A stretch of 64,000 bases of DNA from Trebouxia sp. TZW2008 (Eukaryota; Chlorophyta; Trebouxiophyceae; Trebouxiales; Trebouxiaceae), in assembly GCA_002118135.1 (NCBI GenBank), contig BDIU01000414.1, positions 23,538 to 87,537 on the forward strand, written 5' to 3'. The notes beneath the pieces were generated by a model, which was not told the origin of the DNA, did not search any database, and worked only from the letters and a program-made list of their open reading frames with translations. Below, one piece after another: positions 33,250-45,534 of this stretch. The stretch's first letter is position 1. Every line of letters begins with the position of its first letter. The position numbers and the translations under genes are program-made.

Positions 33250-36200
33250 CTATTTCGTTTGTAACCTGCCAGCAGGAATCGCAGCCCCTTTGCATACGAT
33301 CTGCCATGTTTTGCTATGTCCTGTGGGCTTCACAACAGAAAACCTCGCTGAGGTCATCTGCTCAGCGACCACCATGGCTGTCCTGGTGTGCAATGTTGGC
33401 TCTGTACAGCAGACTGTAGACTCCCCCTCTGCCAAGGCCATGAACAGAATCAGCTGATCCTGTAGCCTGCACTGCAAAGAGTTGATATCAGCACTTGGCT
33501 TCACAAAGCAGTTGCTTGCAGTCATATGCTTAGCCACTACCAAAGCTGTCCTGGTGTGTCTCAGAAGTTTTTCACTCACACGACACCGACTTTATATAAC
33601 GCCGGTTCTCCCAGACCACAGTTGAGTTCATGCTATTTGGAACGTTGGCCCTGTACAACACACTGGAGACTATCCTTCTGACGAGGCGATGAATAGCATC
33701 ATCTGATCTTGTAGCCTGCACAACAAAGCATTGACAAAAGCAGCGTTTGGATATTTGTTCAACAAATGCAATGCAGGTTTGTGATAGATATGTTGCATGC
33801 TCTGGTGTGCAGAGTCATGTTCGTGAAGAACACTCTAGACTCTCCCTCTGCCAATGCCATGAACAAAATCAGCTGATCTTGAAGCCTGCACTCCATAGCA
33901 TGGACGTGAGCAGTATCTTGACAAAACAGATGAGGTCCATGTTGTGCTGTGTCACGTTGGCTCTGTGCAGTAGATTATCAACTCTCCCCCTGCCAAGGCC
34001 ATGAACAGCTGATCCTGTAGCCTGCACTTCAAAGGGTCAACATCAGCATCACCTCAACAACGCCACTTTTCATGCCAGCACTGCCTGAAAACGCAGCAGT
34101 GCATGGCTTGTGGAATTGCCAAAATGCAGGCATCAAGTCATCGTCAAGTTTTCTATGAGTGCTTACTGGTGGCGCTTCTGACTTGATACACACATGTTGG
34201 TGAGCAACTCATGTAAATCAGGGAGCTGGATCTTACCATTGGTTCACACATGCGCCACTCCAAACAGCTTCTATGAGTTCATCAGCAGCGGTGTTGGCAA
34301 TCTGCTCAGCTTGCGCTCCCCTTTCCCCAATGCCAGCAGCGTTAAGCCTTGACTCATACAAAATGTGCATTGCATCATGTGGAACAGAGTGAACCCTGAC
34401 AACAACGCCTCACCACTGGTCTACACAAGCACCGCTCCAGACAGCTTCTATCAACTCATCAGCAGCAGTGTTGGCAATCTGCTCCGCTGGGACACCTCTT
34501 TCTCCAATGCCAGAAGCTCCTAACAAACAGCTAGTGCTGGTCTCTGCCACAATGATGATGCCTGTTCCATCACCTAAAGCTTTCTCCTGAGGCTCAGCCA
34601 CTGTCTCACACTGTATTGGGATGTGCTTCAGGTTCTGCACGCACACAAATTATCCTGATGATGCCTGTTTCATTGCATGAGGCTTTCTCTGGACACTCAG
34701 CCACTGTCTCACAATGTAGTCGGAGTGTTGAGTTGTGCACAGACGTAGATCTGTGACAGCTTTGTTACTGACATCGCACTTGTGCACTTGTTGCAGGCAG
34801 CCAGTGCTAGTCACTGCCAGCATGAAGATGCCTTTTCCATTGTCTAACGTGTTTGTGGAGCCTCAGCAACTCTTTGACGCATGTGTTTGAATGTACTTCA
34901 GCTTCTGTTGCAAGCAATGTCAGGTTTGTATGCAGTCTGCTGGCAGCCCAATCTGATGTATATCAACAGACTGAGACTTGTGTGCTTCCTGCCACCTCAC
35001 CATCTGGAGCATGCTGACCTAGCTCATACTTTTCACTGAACCAAGCTCTACTTCACACGCATTGCGAAAGGCACCGTCAACGCTATTGACACAACTGCCA
35101 ACACAGACAGCACTGCCAACAAGACTCCTGAAATGATTCAACTTGAATTGACGGATTGCACACAATGCTGTGTTGATCATGTCACCTGCTTAATGTTGAC
35201 GCGAGCAGCTTCTACCATTCTCTCAGCAACAGTCCCCTTCACCCTTCCTGCATGTTAACGCGAGACATGGTGACATAACCTTTCCAACAGCATGATATCT
35301 TTCAAAACCGGTACTGCCCAGTATTCCATTGGCCGGCTCTGCAGCAGCTCCTTCACGCCATTGAATGTGTTGTACTGGGCTCCAAAACAGATGAAGACAG
35401 AGCAATTTGAGAGCTCATGAAGCGATATACACGGCTCATCAGCATTCAGACTGCTTGGTGAGCTCAAGTGTCATAGACGCAAGCTGTAGCCCTGACATGC
35501 ACGCCTGTTTGAGTACAACTGCTCTGGCGTTTCAAGTGACACGGACACGTTATGCCTTCTGACACAAGCGCTGAGTGTGTGTGCAACCTCAGTCCTGTCT
35601 CAGGCTGTCTTTGTTTCATCATCACAGCAAGGACATGTTCCAGCGTCAAAAATCAGATGTCCTTCCAGCCATGATGAAACAAGCCAGCCTGACAAGACAG
35701 CACTTGGGCGTCACACAACTAGCACCTCTACTACTGTGTGGAAGCTACAGTGATTTCTCCTTGTATGACTGCACTGGTGACCAGCACACTTGTGTTCAAC
35801 CCCAATTACTAATACTTTTACTCAGAAGCATCAGTAACCCAGCCGCATTGTCTTTACAACAAGTATATCCTGATACCAGGTGCCCTTGAAGTAAGAAGTT
35901 GATGTGTGTGTGATCATTGTGATCATTGTGGTTTCTGTCAAGCGGCTGATAGGGGCAATCACCTGCAGTGTGGGCCATGATCTTGATGTTGGTCACTTGG
36001 CCTTGGTCAGTCAGATGAATGGCAGGCAGGCATGCGCCCTCAGGCAGTGCTGTAACAGACAGCAGCAGCCGACCACCACCCTACATCAAAAGGCGACATC
36101 ATCTGACAGTCAAGATCACTTGCCAGAATTAGAACAGGTCAGACGCCTGTCAAACCTCACTGACGTAGCAGTGTTGTCTAATGAACACAGCCCACCTGTT

Positions 36201-38568
36201 ATCAGCAGTTGCCTTATCATATCACAGATCTGTATGAGTCACCCCTTATCACCTTGAAACACAGGCATGCCAGGTAGATGCAGGACTTGTACAGAACAAT
36301 GGTGGCCAGGTATGCCACCTCCAGGCAGAGCTGCAGCAGACAATGGCAGCCGACCACCACTTGCTATACGATGGCTACAGGGGGCAACGCACAAGACATG
36401 AACAATGCTTTTCTTTGGAAAGAAAATGCGCTTCTGTAGATTGGTACTAGCCTCAACTCCTTGCAACCGCCGCAGCATGGGCACCAGGACCTGCTAAACA
36501 CAAGCCATGCTGTATGTAGGTCACAGGGGCCAGGCAAGATATGCATGAAGCTGACTTGCCTTTGGGAAGAAAGCACGCTTCTGTAGTTCAATTCTGACTT
36601 GAACACCCTGCAGCCATTGCAGCATGGGCAGCAGAATCTGCTAAACACAAGCCATGCTGTGTGCAGGTCAAACGGGCCAGGCACAAGATCTATACAAAGA
36701 CAGCTTGCCTTTGGGAAGAAACCACGCTTCTGCAGGTCTATGCTGGCCTCAATGCCTTGCAGCCGCTGCAGCATGGGCAGCAGGACTTGCTGAATGTAGG
36801 CCACAGGAGGCGCCATTGATGCATCTGTGCCACCTCTCAAGTCCAGCACTGACGTCTGTGCATTTGGGGTTCCTTCGATGGATTGGGTGTTGTGAGCTGC
36901 CATGACCAGGCAAGGCATTGCTGCCTGAAAGAGGACATAGAAAAATGGCTTGTTTTTGAATAGAATGGCCATTTTCAGCTGTGATCATCGTATGAACAGG
37001 CCACAGGAGGGGCCTTTGGTGCATCTGTGCTGCCTTCCATGTCTGAAAGTGATGTCTGTGCATCTGTTATTGGCTCAACTGGTCAACTGTTGTGAACTGC
37101 CATGACCAAGCATGGCACCGCTGCCTGAAAGCAGACATAAAAAGCTGTCAGGCGTGCAAATATGGTCAAAATCTTCAGCTGTGATCACTATGTTTGTAGG
37201 CCGTAGGAGGCGCCATTGATGCATCTGTGCTGCCTCTCAAGTCCAGCATTGATGTCTGTCCATTTGGGATTCCTTTGATGGGTCGTATGTCGTGAGATGC
37301 CATGACCAGGCAAGGCATTGCGGCCCGGAAGCAGACACACAGAGCAGCAGTGTTGCAGTTGTGATGTGAAATTTTAGCTGTGATCATCATGTGGACAGCT
37401 CACAGGAGGGGCCATTGATGCATCGGTGCCACCTCTCAAATCCAGTACTGATGTGTGTACATTTCGCATCTCCTGAAGTGGATGGATGTTGTGAGCTGTG
37501 GTGACTAGGCAAGGCATTACGGCCTGAAGGCAGACACAGAGGCTGTGGGTGTGCAGCCTGATGGGGCTTCCTCAGTATGAGCCTCATAAATGTAGACAAC
37601 AGGAGGGGCTATTGATGCATCTGTTCCACCTCTCAACTCCCACACAGAAGAATGTGCAGTTGGCAACACCTCAATGGGTTGGGTATGGTGAGCTGCCATG
37701 ACCAGGCAAGGCATTGCTGCCTGAAAACACAATGAAAAATTTGGCTAAGCAGAGGCGGAAAGTACATTAAATTGCAGCAAAAGCAGTTCCTGCGTCGGCA
37801 ACAAACACACATTGGGATGCGCATGACTGGTGTTGCTGCAGCATTGGAACGAGGTCTGCTGCCAGGTGCCTGAAGGAAGACGACTTTTACATCATGCAAC
37901 CAGACGCTATACAGTGACTAATTTCTCCAACAACTTTTTTGTCACCATGAGTTTGTCTTTGAATCAAGCTGTCCTTACTCACAGGTGCCACTGCACTTAG
38001 AATGCAGAGACTGGGTTCCCAATTGCATCGTGCTTGCATCAAGTCTGTCTACACATTCAGTGTCCATACAAGGAGAAGTTATTGTACAAGTGATGCATGA
38101 GTGCACACCTGAGCAAGCAGCATGCAGCTGCCTGCAGTCTTGGTGTCAGCTAAATGGTGTCCACTGGTGATATGTCGAGGATGTAAACTGATTTCTGTTG
38201 AGCCTATTTTGCCTCCTTGCAATTTGCCTTGGCAAACTTCTGCCACCAGCTGTAATCCAGCCAGATGCTGAGCTCTCAGGCCAGGCTTGCTGCGACCAGC
38301 CCTGATTTTGGTGACGTTGATGGGTGCGGCGGTGATGGCAGACAGTGCTGCAGCATTCCGGAGGATCTGCCCTCCTCCTTCCAGCATGCTGCCTGTACAA
38401 GCGCAAGACTCATGATAACCGGGGTCGTTGTTAGTCGCTTTGCGACGAGGGGAAAAGGGATGACACCCTTCGTGACATTTTCTTGAATGAAGAAAACGAT
38501 GAGCACTCACCGTCTATGTGCAACTCCTGGGAAGCCGAAGCTGACTCAGGTGCATCGGCTGCAGCCAT
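33250..38568 (-). CDS. RTCA: RNA 3'-terminal phosphate cyclase
   Basis: Uses ATP to convert an RNA 3'-phosphate to a 2',3'-cyclic phosphate through an enzyme-AMP intermediate. Exons 38511-38568, 38109-38392, 36709-36924, 35963-36080, 35186-35247, 34414-34634 and 33250-33466 join in phase to 391 residues, slightly longer than the usual 340-370. Landmarks: [136 protein letters not shown] and [14 protein letters not shown], the last containing the His that by family comparison is the likely adenylated residue. The short loop is of the RTCA, not RCL1, kind. The exon before GGGR has a GC donor (AAAG|GCAAGC). The first exon is short; an upstream in-frame leader to 38811 has no ATG. Three exons are embedded in tandem arrays of their own copies. 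Confidence 0.93.
33467..34060 (-). repeat. copies of RTCA last-exon start
   Basis: On the minus strand the segment GGCTACAGGATCAGCTGATTCTGTTCATGGC (used copy near 33430-33466) recurs in imperfect form near 33690-33720, 33845-33890 and 33985-34025. The plus-strand text GCCATGAACAGAATCAGCTGATC...TGTAGCCTGCA marks each. Spacing 150-250 bp. The extra copies lie in the last intron, upstream of the used copy in transcript order. Confidence 0.8.
34235..34345 (-). repeat. second copy of RTCA exon 6 end
   Basis: Encodes [20 protein letters not shown] and [13 protein letters not shown], nearly identical to the used exon end (34414-34510, [20 protein letters not shown]). It is open and followed by TGGTAAGA, a good donor in the same relative position. 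Further, more decayed copies of the exon start lie at about 34655-34735 and 34800-34915. Confidence 0.85.
36285..36365 (-). repeat. second copy of RTCA exon 4 start
   Basis: Reads [19 protein letters not shown] on the minus strand, against [15 protein letters not shown] in the used exon (36080 downward). It is in the preceding intron, about 280 bp upstream in transcript order. Confidence 0.75.
36395..36650 (-). repeat. two extra copies of RTCA exon 3 3' half
   Basis: The used exon ends [19 protein letters not shown] followed by KRGFFPK|GCAAGC. Copies at about 36545-36645 ([19 protein letters not shown]) and 36395-36495 ([19 protein letters not shown]) follow at ~150-bp spacing. Both are open; the first keeps CAAAG|GCAAGT, a strong GC donor. 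Confidence 0.85.
36990..37725 (-). repeat. four extra copies of RTCA exon 3 5' half
   Basis: The used copy (to 36924) begins [18 protein letters not shown]. Upstream in transcript order lie copies with starts near 37120 ([13 protein letters not shown] then a stop), 37330 ([18 protein letters not shown]), 37530 ([18 protein letters not shown]) and 37722 ([18 protein letters not shown]). Each is preceded by a CAG acceptor and carries a [17 protein letters not shown] block. Three of four are open. Spacing is about 200 bp. Confidence 0.9.
37960..38084 (-). mobile_element. MITE fragment, copy 7
   Basis: Minus-strand text begins TACAATAACTTCTCCTTGTATGGACAC and contains the GATGCAAGCACGATGCAATTGGG and CTCTGCATTCTAAGTGCAGTGGCACCTGTGAGTAAGGAC blocks of the family. 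The distal end is eroded. Confidence 0.7.
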
Positions 38569-39185
38569 GACGCTGCCGCAGACAACCGTGGCCAAACGGG
38601 AAGTCGTGATGGCACGCTGGAGGCCCCGTGTGCCTGAAGATCTCTTGTTGAATCCGGCAGCGCTGGGCGCCCGAGCTGCTTTGTGAGCTACTCTTCTAGT
38701 GATCAAGCTGCAAAGACCCGAACCAGCCTCGGCAAGCGGTCTCGCCGCCCAGATGCTTGCCCCACAACGCAAAATACGACACTCCAGTGTGCACGAGTTA
38801 TACGGCGGCAACCGTTGAGAGGGCTTGCGGGTGCCGACTGCTCAGACGCACTCTGACAAGTGCATGCACTTCTCCATCAGGTCAATAGAGTCGCTACAGG
38901 CCATGCTGGGAGGTCACAGACGCATGCGGTCACAACGAGAAAGCTGTCTCCAGTCGGGCCTGAGCAATCAGCTGCCAGTTGATTGCCAATTGACCCGTTG
39001 AGAGTCGCCATAGCAATTGCCGCTGCAGCTGCGCAGCATGCAAAGCTCAAAGCCTGCATCGATTGCTGACTGATCGCCGCTTCGCTTCAGCTCGAGGTTG
39101 CTTGAGACGAGAAAGAGCTATACTTGCAGACTGGCGCAGTAACAGCCTGCCCTCGGCGCTATTGACGACACCTCGCTACCTAAGC
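38569..39185. promoter_or_regulatory. head-to-head gap RTCA / psuG
   Basis: About 620 bp separate the divergent starts. It is richer in CpG than flanking introns, as expected for a shared promoter. An open minus frame in RTCA phase runs to 38811 but without ATG, so it is most likely 5' UTR. Confidence 0.5.
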
Positions 39186-42100
39186 ATGAGCAGCACAGAC
39201 TGGAAGGGACGAGTGTCCAAGCTGTACGATCAGATCGCCGGCAGCGTGAGCTCACAGCTGCACATCGCATGCTTGTAAGAATGCATTCAGCAACCTTGGC
39301 TGGATCGATGACGTCCTGCGCGACTGCAGGTGACATCGCAGTCAACCATTGTGGTCAGCGCAGAAGTGAAGGCCGCTCTGCAGCAGCAGCAGCCAGTGGT
39401 TGCGCTCGAAAGCACCATCATCAGCCATGGCATGCCATATCCAAAGAACTACCAGACAGCGCTGGAAGTGGAAGCAGTTGTCAGAGCACACGGAGCAGTA
39501 CCTGCCACAGTGGCAGTGCTCTCAGGTAGTGCAGCATCACTCTAGTTTCTAGAGTGCCAGACAGGCCACAACCATGCTCAAGTATGCATCCATGTTCAAT
39601 GCACAATTCCCAATGCTTTGCGCATTGACTGACTAAGAGTAACATGTTTCTGCATTGCAAGCGTCAACATCACATGGCATGCGCCATCATCACATGGCTT
39701 AAATGATGATGTTGAGATGATCTTGTGCATTTCAAGCACCATCATCACATGGCATACAAAGCAATTATAATTGCAGGAGTGCCACATGTGGGTCTGAGTC
39801 AAAGCCAAATCCATGACCTGGCAAAGAAAGGCCTGAAAGTGCAGAAGACATCAAGACGAGACCTGGCATATGTTATGACCAAGAAACTTGATGGTTCCAC
39901 TACTGTCTCTGCCACAATGGTTCTGGCTGCAAGAGCAGGCATTGCAGTGTTTGTTACAGGAGGTACGCAGCATGACCATGCCATGATGCATGCTGAAATG
40001 TTTGCAGTACTGTTTGTGACAGGAGGTACGCAGCATGGCTGTGCAATGGCACATATGCAGCATGAACATGCACCAATGTCAATCCATGCATGGTTGCACT
40101 GCTAATATCAGGCATTGTTGTGTTTGTGACAGGAGGTATGCAGCGTGACTATGCCATGGCACATATGCAGCACGAATATGCCATGGCACATATACAGCAC
40201 TACTATGTCGTGACATGTATGCATTGTGACTACGCCACAACAGATGCTTAGAAGCCTCAAGAGTGCCAAGTGAAACTGCTGCACAAAGTGCTGGAGTGGA
40301 CACTGTGACTTGCACTCACCACTGCATTGGAGGTAATGTATGGTGCGAATGTGCTGTGATCACCGTTGCATGTGCGTAGCATCATGAAAGCTGTTTTCTT
40401 GCCAATTAAACAATGCCAAGTGCAAAGTAGCATGCCCAGCGCTAATTGTAAGGTAGCAATCCTTGTCTGAGAGCTTTGTTTGCCGTGAACAGCAGAAGTG
40501 ACATTGTGCGCTGTGATGTGTTGACCACAGTCTTTCAGACTGACTATGCTGGTCATATTAGACAAGCGTAGCTAGTCTATGAATCAAAGCATGAATCATG
40601 ACATGTGTGAACCCACGACTGCTTGGATGAATGAGTGAATGATGCCAGGTGTTGGTGGAGTACATAGAGGCGGTGAGAGCAGCATGGACATCTCAGCAGA
40701 TCTTGTTGAGCTGGGCAAAACCCCCATGGCAGGTGTGTTCATAGCTCAGCATTCCATCACTTGACGCGGCTGTGCAATGGGAATTCTCATCGCATATGCA
40801 ATGGACCTACGCACATTTCAAATACTTGCACTGCACTTGTATCAGACCTATTTGTACATGTTGTAATCTGTTCTGGGAGCGCAAGTCTCGTCTTGAGGTC
40901 GATCTGCTGTACTGAGATTGCTGACAGGATCAATGCTGTTATGGACTAATGCAGTAGCTGACAGCGTCAATGCTGTTGCAAAGTGTGGAAGTTGCTGATA
41001 GCATCGTTGCTGCTTGCAGTTGTGTGTGCTGGCGTCAAGTCTGTGTTGGACATTCCCCGCACTCTGGAGTTTCTAGAGACCCAAGGAGTGACTGTAGCTG
41101 CCTTTGGAGCAGGTAAGTCAGCAGACGTAGATTTCACTTATAACGAGTGCTTTGGTGAGTACCAGAAAGCTGCCTCAAAAATGAATTGTGTCTACTCAAG
41201 GGCACCTTTGCAGTCAGGATGCAGTGACCATTTGGCAACGGCATCGTCCTTACAACAGGAATCGCCTTGTGCTGAGTCTATATGTAAAGACGTCATTGTA
41301 ACAGCAGTCAAAGCCACACATAGTGCCAGATCTTACCCTTGTTCCTTGGCAATATTCAGTCTCTGCAAGTCGTCTGCCTACAGCTTCAGCATCAATGCCT
41401 AGACTTCACTGTTGTATTCCATTCATGGCAAACATGAATCCTTTCTACGGTGGCCTGATCATAAATCCATGAGCAACAAAAGCGGGCAATTTTGTGAGGC
41501 TTTGAGGCAAACAGTCAGCTTGGGTTTGAGCCATCATGCTTGTGGTCAGGCAGCAACTATTCATTGCCATGCCTGTCAGCAGATATTTGGATCAGCCTAC
41601 AAGATGGTATCTTCCGGCTGAGACACGGAATCTGGCGTTGATATCAAGCAGGGAATCTGTTATGCAGATGAGTTTCCCGCCTTTTTCACACCGCACAGCG
41701 GGTGTCAGGCGCCTTGTAGGATAGACCAGCCAGAGGAAGCTGCCCAGATGCTGCACCACTGCAGATCCCTTGACTTGCAAAGCGGCATCCTCATAGGTAT
41801 GAAGCCACCTTCCCATCTTCACTTCTCACACCAGAATGGTTGGCTATGACAGTTGTCACTAGAAATGCATGGAACTTTGAGTATGCTGCTGTCAGGGTGT
41901 GTTGCACGGCATTGCATTCTGCTGCCTGCCTCAAGCGAATGGCAAATTGGAAGTAGGTTATTGAATTGATCAGCACATGTGCACCACAATGCGGTGTGAA
42001 ATTGCTGAAAGTGTCAGACATTATCTGGGTCATCTGGGCGCTGCACCCACCATGACTTCGCCTGTCATAGAGTCAAACTTGCCCCTGACATGGTAATGTC

Positions 42101-42441
42101 TGCACCATAGCACTAATGCTAGGATTGCGCAAGTGCCAATAATTATTACAATGCTGGTCAGGGTAATGCAAATGCCGACAGTTGTCACGATTCTTACATG
42201 ATATGCAGGCGTTCCCATTCCTGAGCAGCAAGCTGGCGCTGGTGCAGAGATAGAGAAAGCAATTCAGACAGCCCTGCACGAAACACAGCAAAAGAAGATA
42301 ATCGGCAGCCAGATTACACCTTACCTTCTGCAGCGAATTCAGGAAATCACCCATGGCGCTTCACTGACTGCCAATATACATTTGGTGAAGAACAACGCCA
42401 AAGTTGGGTCTCAGATTGCAGTGGCCTTGTCACGCCAGTGA
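39186..42441 (+). CDS. psuG: pseudouridine-5'-phosphate glycosidase
   Basis: Cleaves the C-glycosidic bond of pseudouridine 5'-phosphate to uracil and ribose 5-phosphate in pseudouridine salvage; the plant homologue PUMY is peroxisomal. Seven exons (39186-39245, 39330-39525, 39777-39962, 40649-40732, 41020-41112, 41668-41796, 42209-42441) give 326 residues, a usual length. Landmarks: [17 protein letters not shown] (the conserved Glu at 47), [86 protein letters not shown] (Lys182, by family comparison the Schiff-base lysine), [17 protein letters not shown] and [16 protein letters not shown]. No separate kinase domain is seen. The first 20 residues show no obvious targeting signal. Confidence 0.95.
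39949..40235 (+). repeat. triplicated psuG exon 3 end and donor
   Basis: TGTTTGTTACAGGAGGTACGCAGCATGAC, which spans VFVTGG and the donor at 39963, recurs at 40009 and 40119 in near-identical form. Downstream ATGCCATGGCACATATGCAGCA units repeat several times at ~33-bp spacing. All three copies keep GGAG|GTACGC or GGAG|GTATGC. Confidence 0.85.
41185..41300 (-). mobile_element. MITE fragment, copy 8
   Basis: Contains, on the minus strand, GTAAGGACGATGCCGTTGCC and CTGCATCCTGACTGCAAAGGTGCCC, matching the central part of the family. Ends not clear. Confidence 0.5.
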
Positions 42442-43837
42442 GCCATGCATGTTATGAGATTTGTAGCCTCTCAGGCAATGCTTGCATTGTTGACATCTAG
42501 CACTAATTTGCTGCAGCTTTGCAGGTGATGCTGCTGCTTCTGCAAATGCACATGCTGCCGTTGCTGCTGGTGTGTTTGCTCAGACTGTGAAGCTGACACC
42601 TGTATATCTGCGCGATTGGCTTCTGCAGTCCTGTCCAGGCGCTGTTGGAATCACATTCAGTGCAGTTCAATGCACAGAATGTTATGGGCTCTCCAAACCG
42701 CTGTACCACAGTGTGCTGGTAGCCTGGCATTTGCGTATAGTGATCAAGCTGACCTTTGCTTTGCATGTTGCTAAAATTCCATCGACAGATTGCTGCACCA
42801 TGTCTGGCTTACTTACATCCTGGGCTTGCGTCTGCTCACAGCGCGACAGATTCTCTCACCATGACGCTCTAGGCGCCGTTTGTATGTTTTCTTCCTTTTG
42901 TTCTTGGCTTGCATCAGAAGCAGCATGAGCTACATATGCCTGTGAAGGCCTGACAATTGCATGAACAGATGTCTGCATCCTAGTCGCACTGTGTATCACA
43001 GATGCTTGCATGCCAAGGTGTCGTCCTGATGATGATTTGGTCAATTGGTTTTTTTGGACAATCGGAACGGCCGATACAGCTGAGTCGTTCATGCCTGTGC
43101 GCGCACTCTGCTCCCCCAAAGCCCAACCTCGTCATCCCTGTTCGAAGGACGTGCTGCAGCCCTGTTCCGAACAGCCACCTGAGACTTCACGAGGACTTCG
43201 ATCACTGGTCAGTTTGGGTCCCCACTCGGACTTGTATGTGGCAGGCTGCAACATGGCGGCCTGGCAAGTGGCTGCCGTGAAGCGCTAGCGGGGTAGAGAC
43301 AGTTGCCAAAGCCTTTCGCGCCTGTTGATGATGTGGACGGCATACCAGTCAACCGAACGAGTGTATGGATCATATAAGGTACCTGTACAGGCTTTAAACT
43401 CCGCAGGCAACTGCAGTACGCACAAGCTGGACAAGCCCTCGCGTGTGACTTATGCAGTGGGATTGTCCTAGTCCGCAAGACTCGATGGCTGTTGAATCTT
43501 ATCAATCCCCTCGATTTGAAATTGGTGGGGTCTTTTGGTCAGTGAGTTGCACAGTTGCAGTCATGTTTCTGTTGTGTTACATGAAGTTTCATAACTTGAA
43601 CAGCTGCCAGGTTTGAGACTGCAGGAAAATACATGCGGAATACAATGAGGAACCAAAACACATGAGTTTATACCTACAACCCCTATTTAAATTTCCAGTA
43701 ACGACCAATTTTCAGCTTTGGATTAAGCATCAAGGAAATGCTGCATCCATTTTCTGCCACACAGAGTACGTCAGCTCTTGTGTCGTTTGATGTCATATGG
43801 AATACACAGACATGAACATGCAAAGCTCATTTTGCAG
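42442..43837. other. region upstream of BTB gene
   Basis: No conserved protein segment. The stretch 43060-43330 is CpG-rich and may be the BTB promoter or first exon; a donor-like CATATAAG|GTACCT lies at 43378. The missing N-terminal exons of the BTB gene are probably here. Confidence 0.35.
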
Positions 43838-45534
43838 ACAAGTCATGCATCCAGATGGTTATGGCTGGCCACAGATGGTTTCCATCTCACGCCTTTCTTC
43901 CGAGTTCTCCAAACAGTCCAAAATTCTAGTTGGACTCAACCTGAGCTTCACATTGCCAGAGGTACTTGTTGCCTCTTCAGTACAACTCAGCTTTGGTGAA
44001 ACTACAACTGTCAAGATATCTGCTTTCGGTGCATTTTACTCTGCGTTGTTTGCAGGACTTCCAAAAAAATCACTTTTCTGTGCCAAGCATGGCTTGTTTT
44101 GCTTCATTGTATGATGACACAGGCTCATCAGATGTGATTGTGAAGGCAGAAAATGTGGAAGTTCGGGCTCACAGGGCTGTGCTTGCAGCTCATTCTCCCT
44201 CATTCAAGGCTATGTTTACAGTAAGTCCCAGCTGTAAAATGCTGCATGCTATGCTCAACATCTCATCTGTGTTTCATGCACTCCGTCGTGATGTTGATGC
44301 CCTCGTCCTCGGGAGGTCTGTGATGAACAATCGTGTCATGAAGCACTACTGGGCTTGTGCAAATGCTCTGTGGTATCCTAAGAATACACAGCGTCGTCTT
44401 GACATACTGTTAAGAAGTTTAATGCTTGCTTTGCATATAATGACAACTGTATTGACAATGACAATGACCATGAAAGCAATGGGTGACAACAATTTGGCAC
44501 TTGATACTGAATACTTTGTGTGGCTGTACTGTTGATCAAGCTGCTACACTGTGCAATGATTGGAGATTAACTTCCTCAGAACAATATTCACAGGGCGATA
44601 TAAGACATTGCTGACAGGGTTTTTCTGCAGGCCGGCATGACAGAGCAGCAGACTGGAGAAGTGATGCTACAAGACACACAGGGCGATGTACTTGAGGCCT
44701 TTCTTTCTTTTATGTATGGCAAGCTGAAGAAAGTGCCAGACCACCTGCTGCTGCCATTGTTCATGCTTGCTGACGCACATCAGGTGAGGCCATGCAAGCC
44801 TGATCACTAACATCTGTGCCTCACATGCTGGCAACTTTGCACCAGCAACCATGTGGTCTCGGTGCTTATCTTTACAGTTTGAAACATTTCATCATGAGAA
44901 GTCCCAACACATTCCGTGCGGCAGTTGCTGTTGTAAATGCAACAAACTTGTTCATGATGCATAACCATGGCTAATTTCTGTTAGGCAAACTGCGGGCAGC
45001 AGCACGCAGTACATGGATGTTTTGCAAGCTAGCGGAGCACAATGGTGATGTTGTGTGTAGGTCGCTTCACTGCGCAGCATGACCCTTGATGCACTCCTGA
45101 GCACGGTGAACCAAGACAACGTTTTTGACTACATTGTTGCAGCTGATTCTTGCAACGAGCAGACGCTAATGCAGGCTTGCACAGAATATGGTGCTCAAAA
45201 CAGGTATGCACAACATGCTAGCCCCGCGCTGTCGGACTGTGTTATGGAATCGTCCCTTCAACTGCCTTATATGCTGTCTCATCCCTGCTTTCAAATTACC
45301 ATATTTGTGCTGCGGTGTGAGCGTGAAGATATGCACAACACACACGTGTGTAGGTATCATGCACGACAGTACCCTGCATGGCTTTAGTATCATACCAGTG
45401 ACAATGAACTCCATTTGCTGTGCAGTGCTTCCACAGTTGGGGCATCAAAGATGCAGCAGCTCATGGAAAAGAATGCAGCACTTGCTCAAAAATTCATCGT
45501 GAGCATGATTTCTCCCAAACAGCCAGCAAAATGA
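43838..45534 (+). CDS. BTB/POZ protein with probable MATH remnant
   Basis: BTB proteins of this type are usually substrate adaptors for Cullin-3 ubiquitin ligases. Exons 43838-43961, 44056-44220, 44631-44783, 45061-45203 and 45426-45534 join in phase and end in TGA. The first encodes GYGWPQMVSISRLSSEF and LVGLNLSFTLPE, which resembles the end of a MATH domain. The BTB domain follows: SSDVIVKAENVEVRAHRAVL, AAHSPSFKAMF, EQQTGEVMLQDTQGDVLEAF, LSFMYGKLKKVPDHLLLP, and a BACK-like tail LRSMTLDALLSTVNQDNVFD. The protein ends in a short coil AASTVGASKMQQLMEKNAAL-like stretch. At least one upstream exon with the start codon is missing, so the true gene begins further left. Confidence 0.78.

Noticed and set aside
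35255..35467. Open minus frame in an RTCA intron with a plausible globular look
   Set aside because: It overlaps the acceptor of a well supported RTCA exon in a different frame and would interrupt the conserved order of RTCA segments.
38569..38811. In-frame N-terminal extension of RTCA resembling a targeting peptide
   Set aside because: It contains no ATG; the frame is open only from a TTG.
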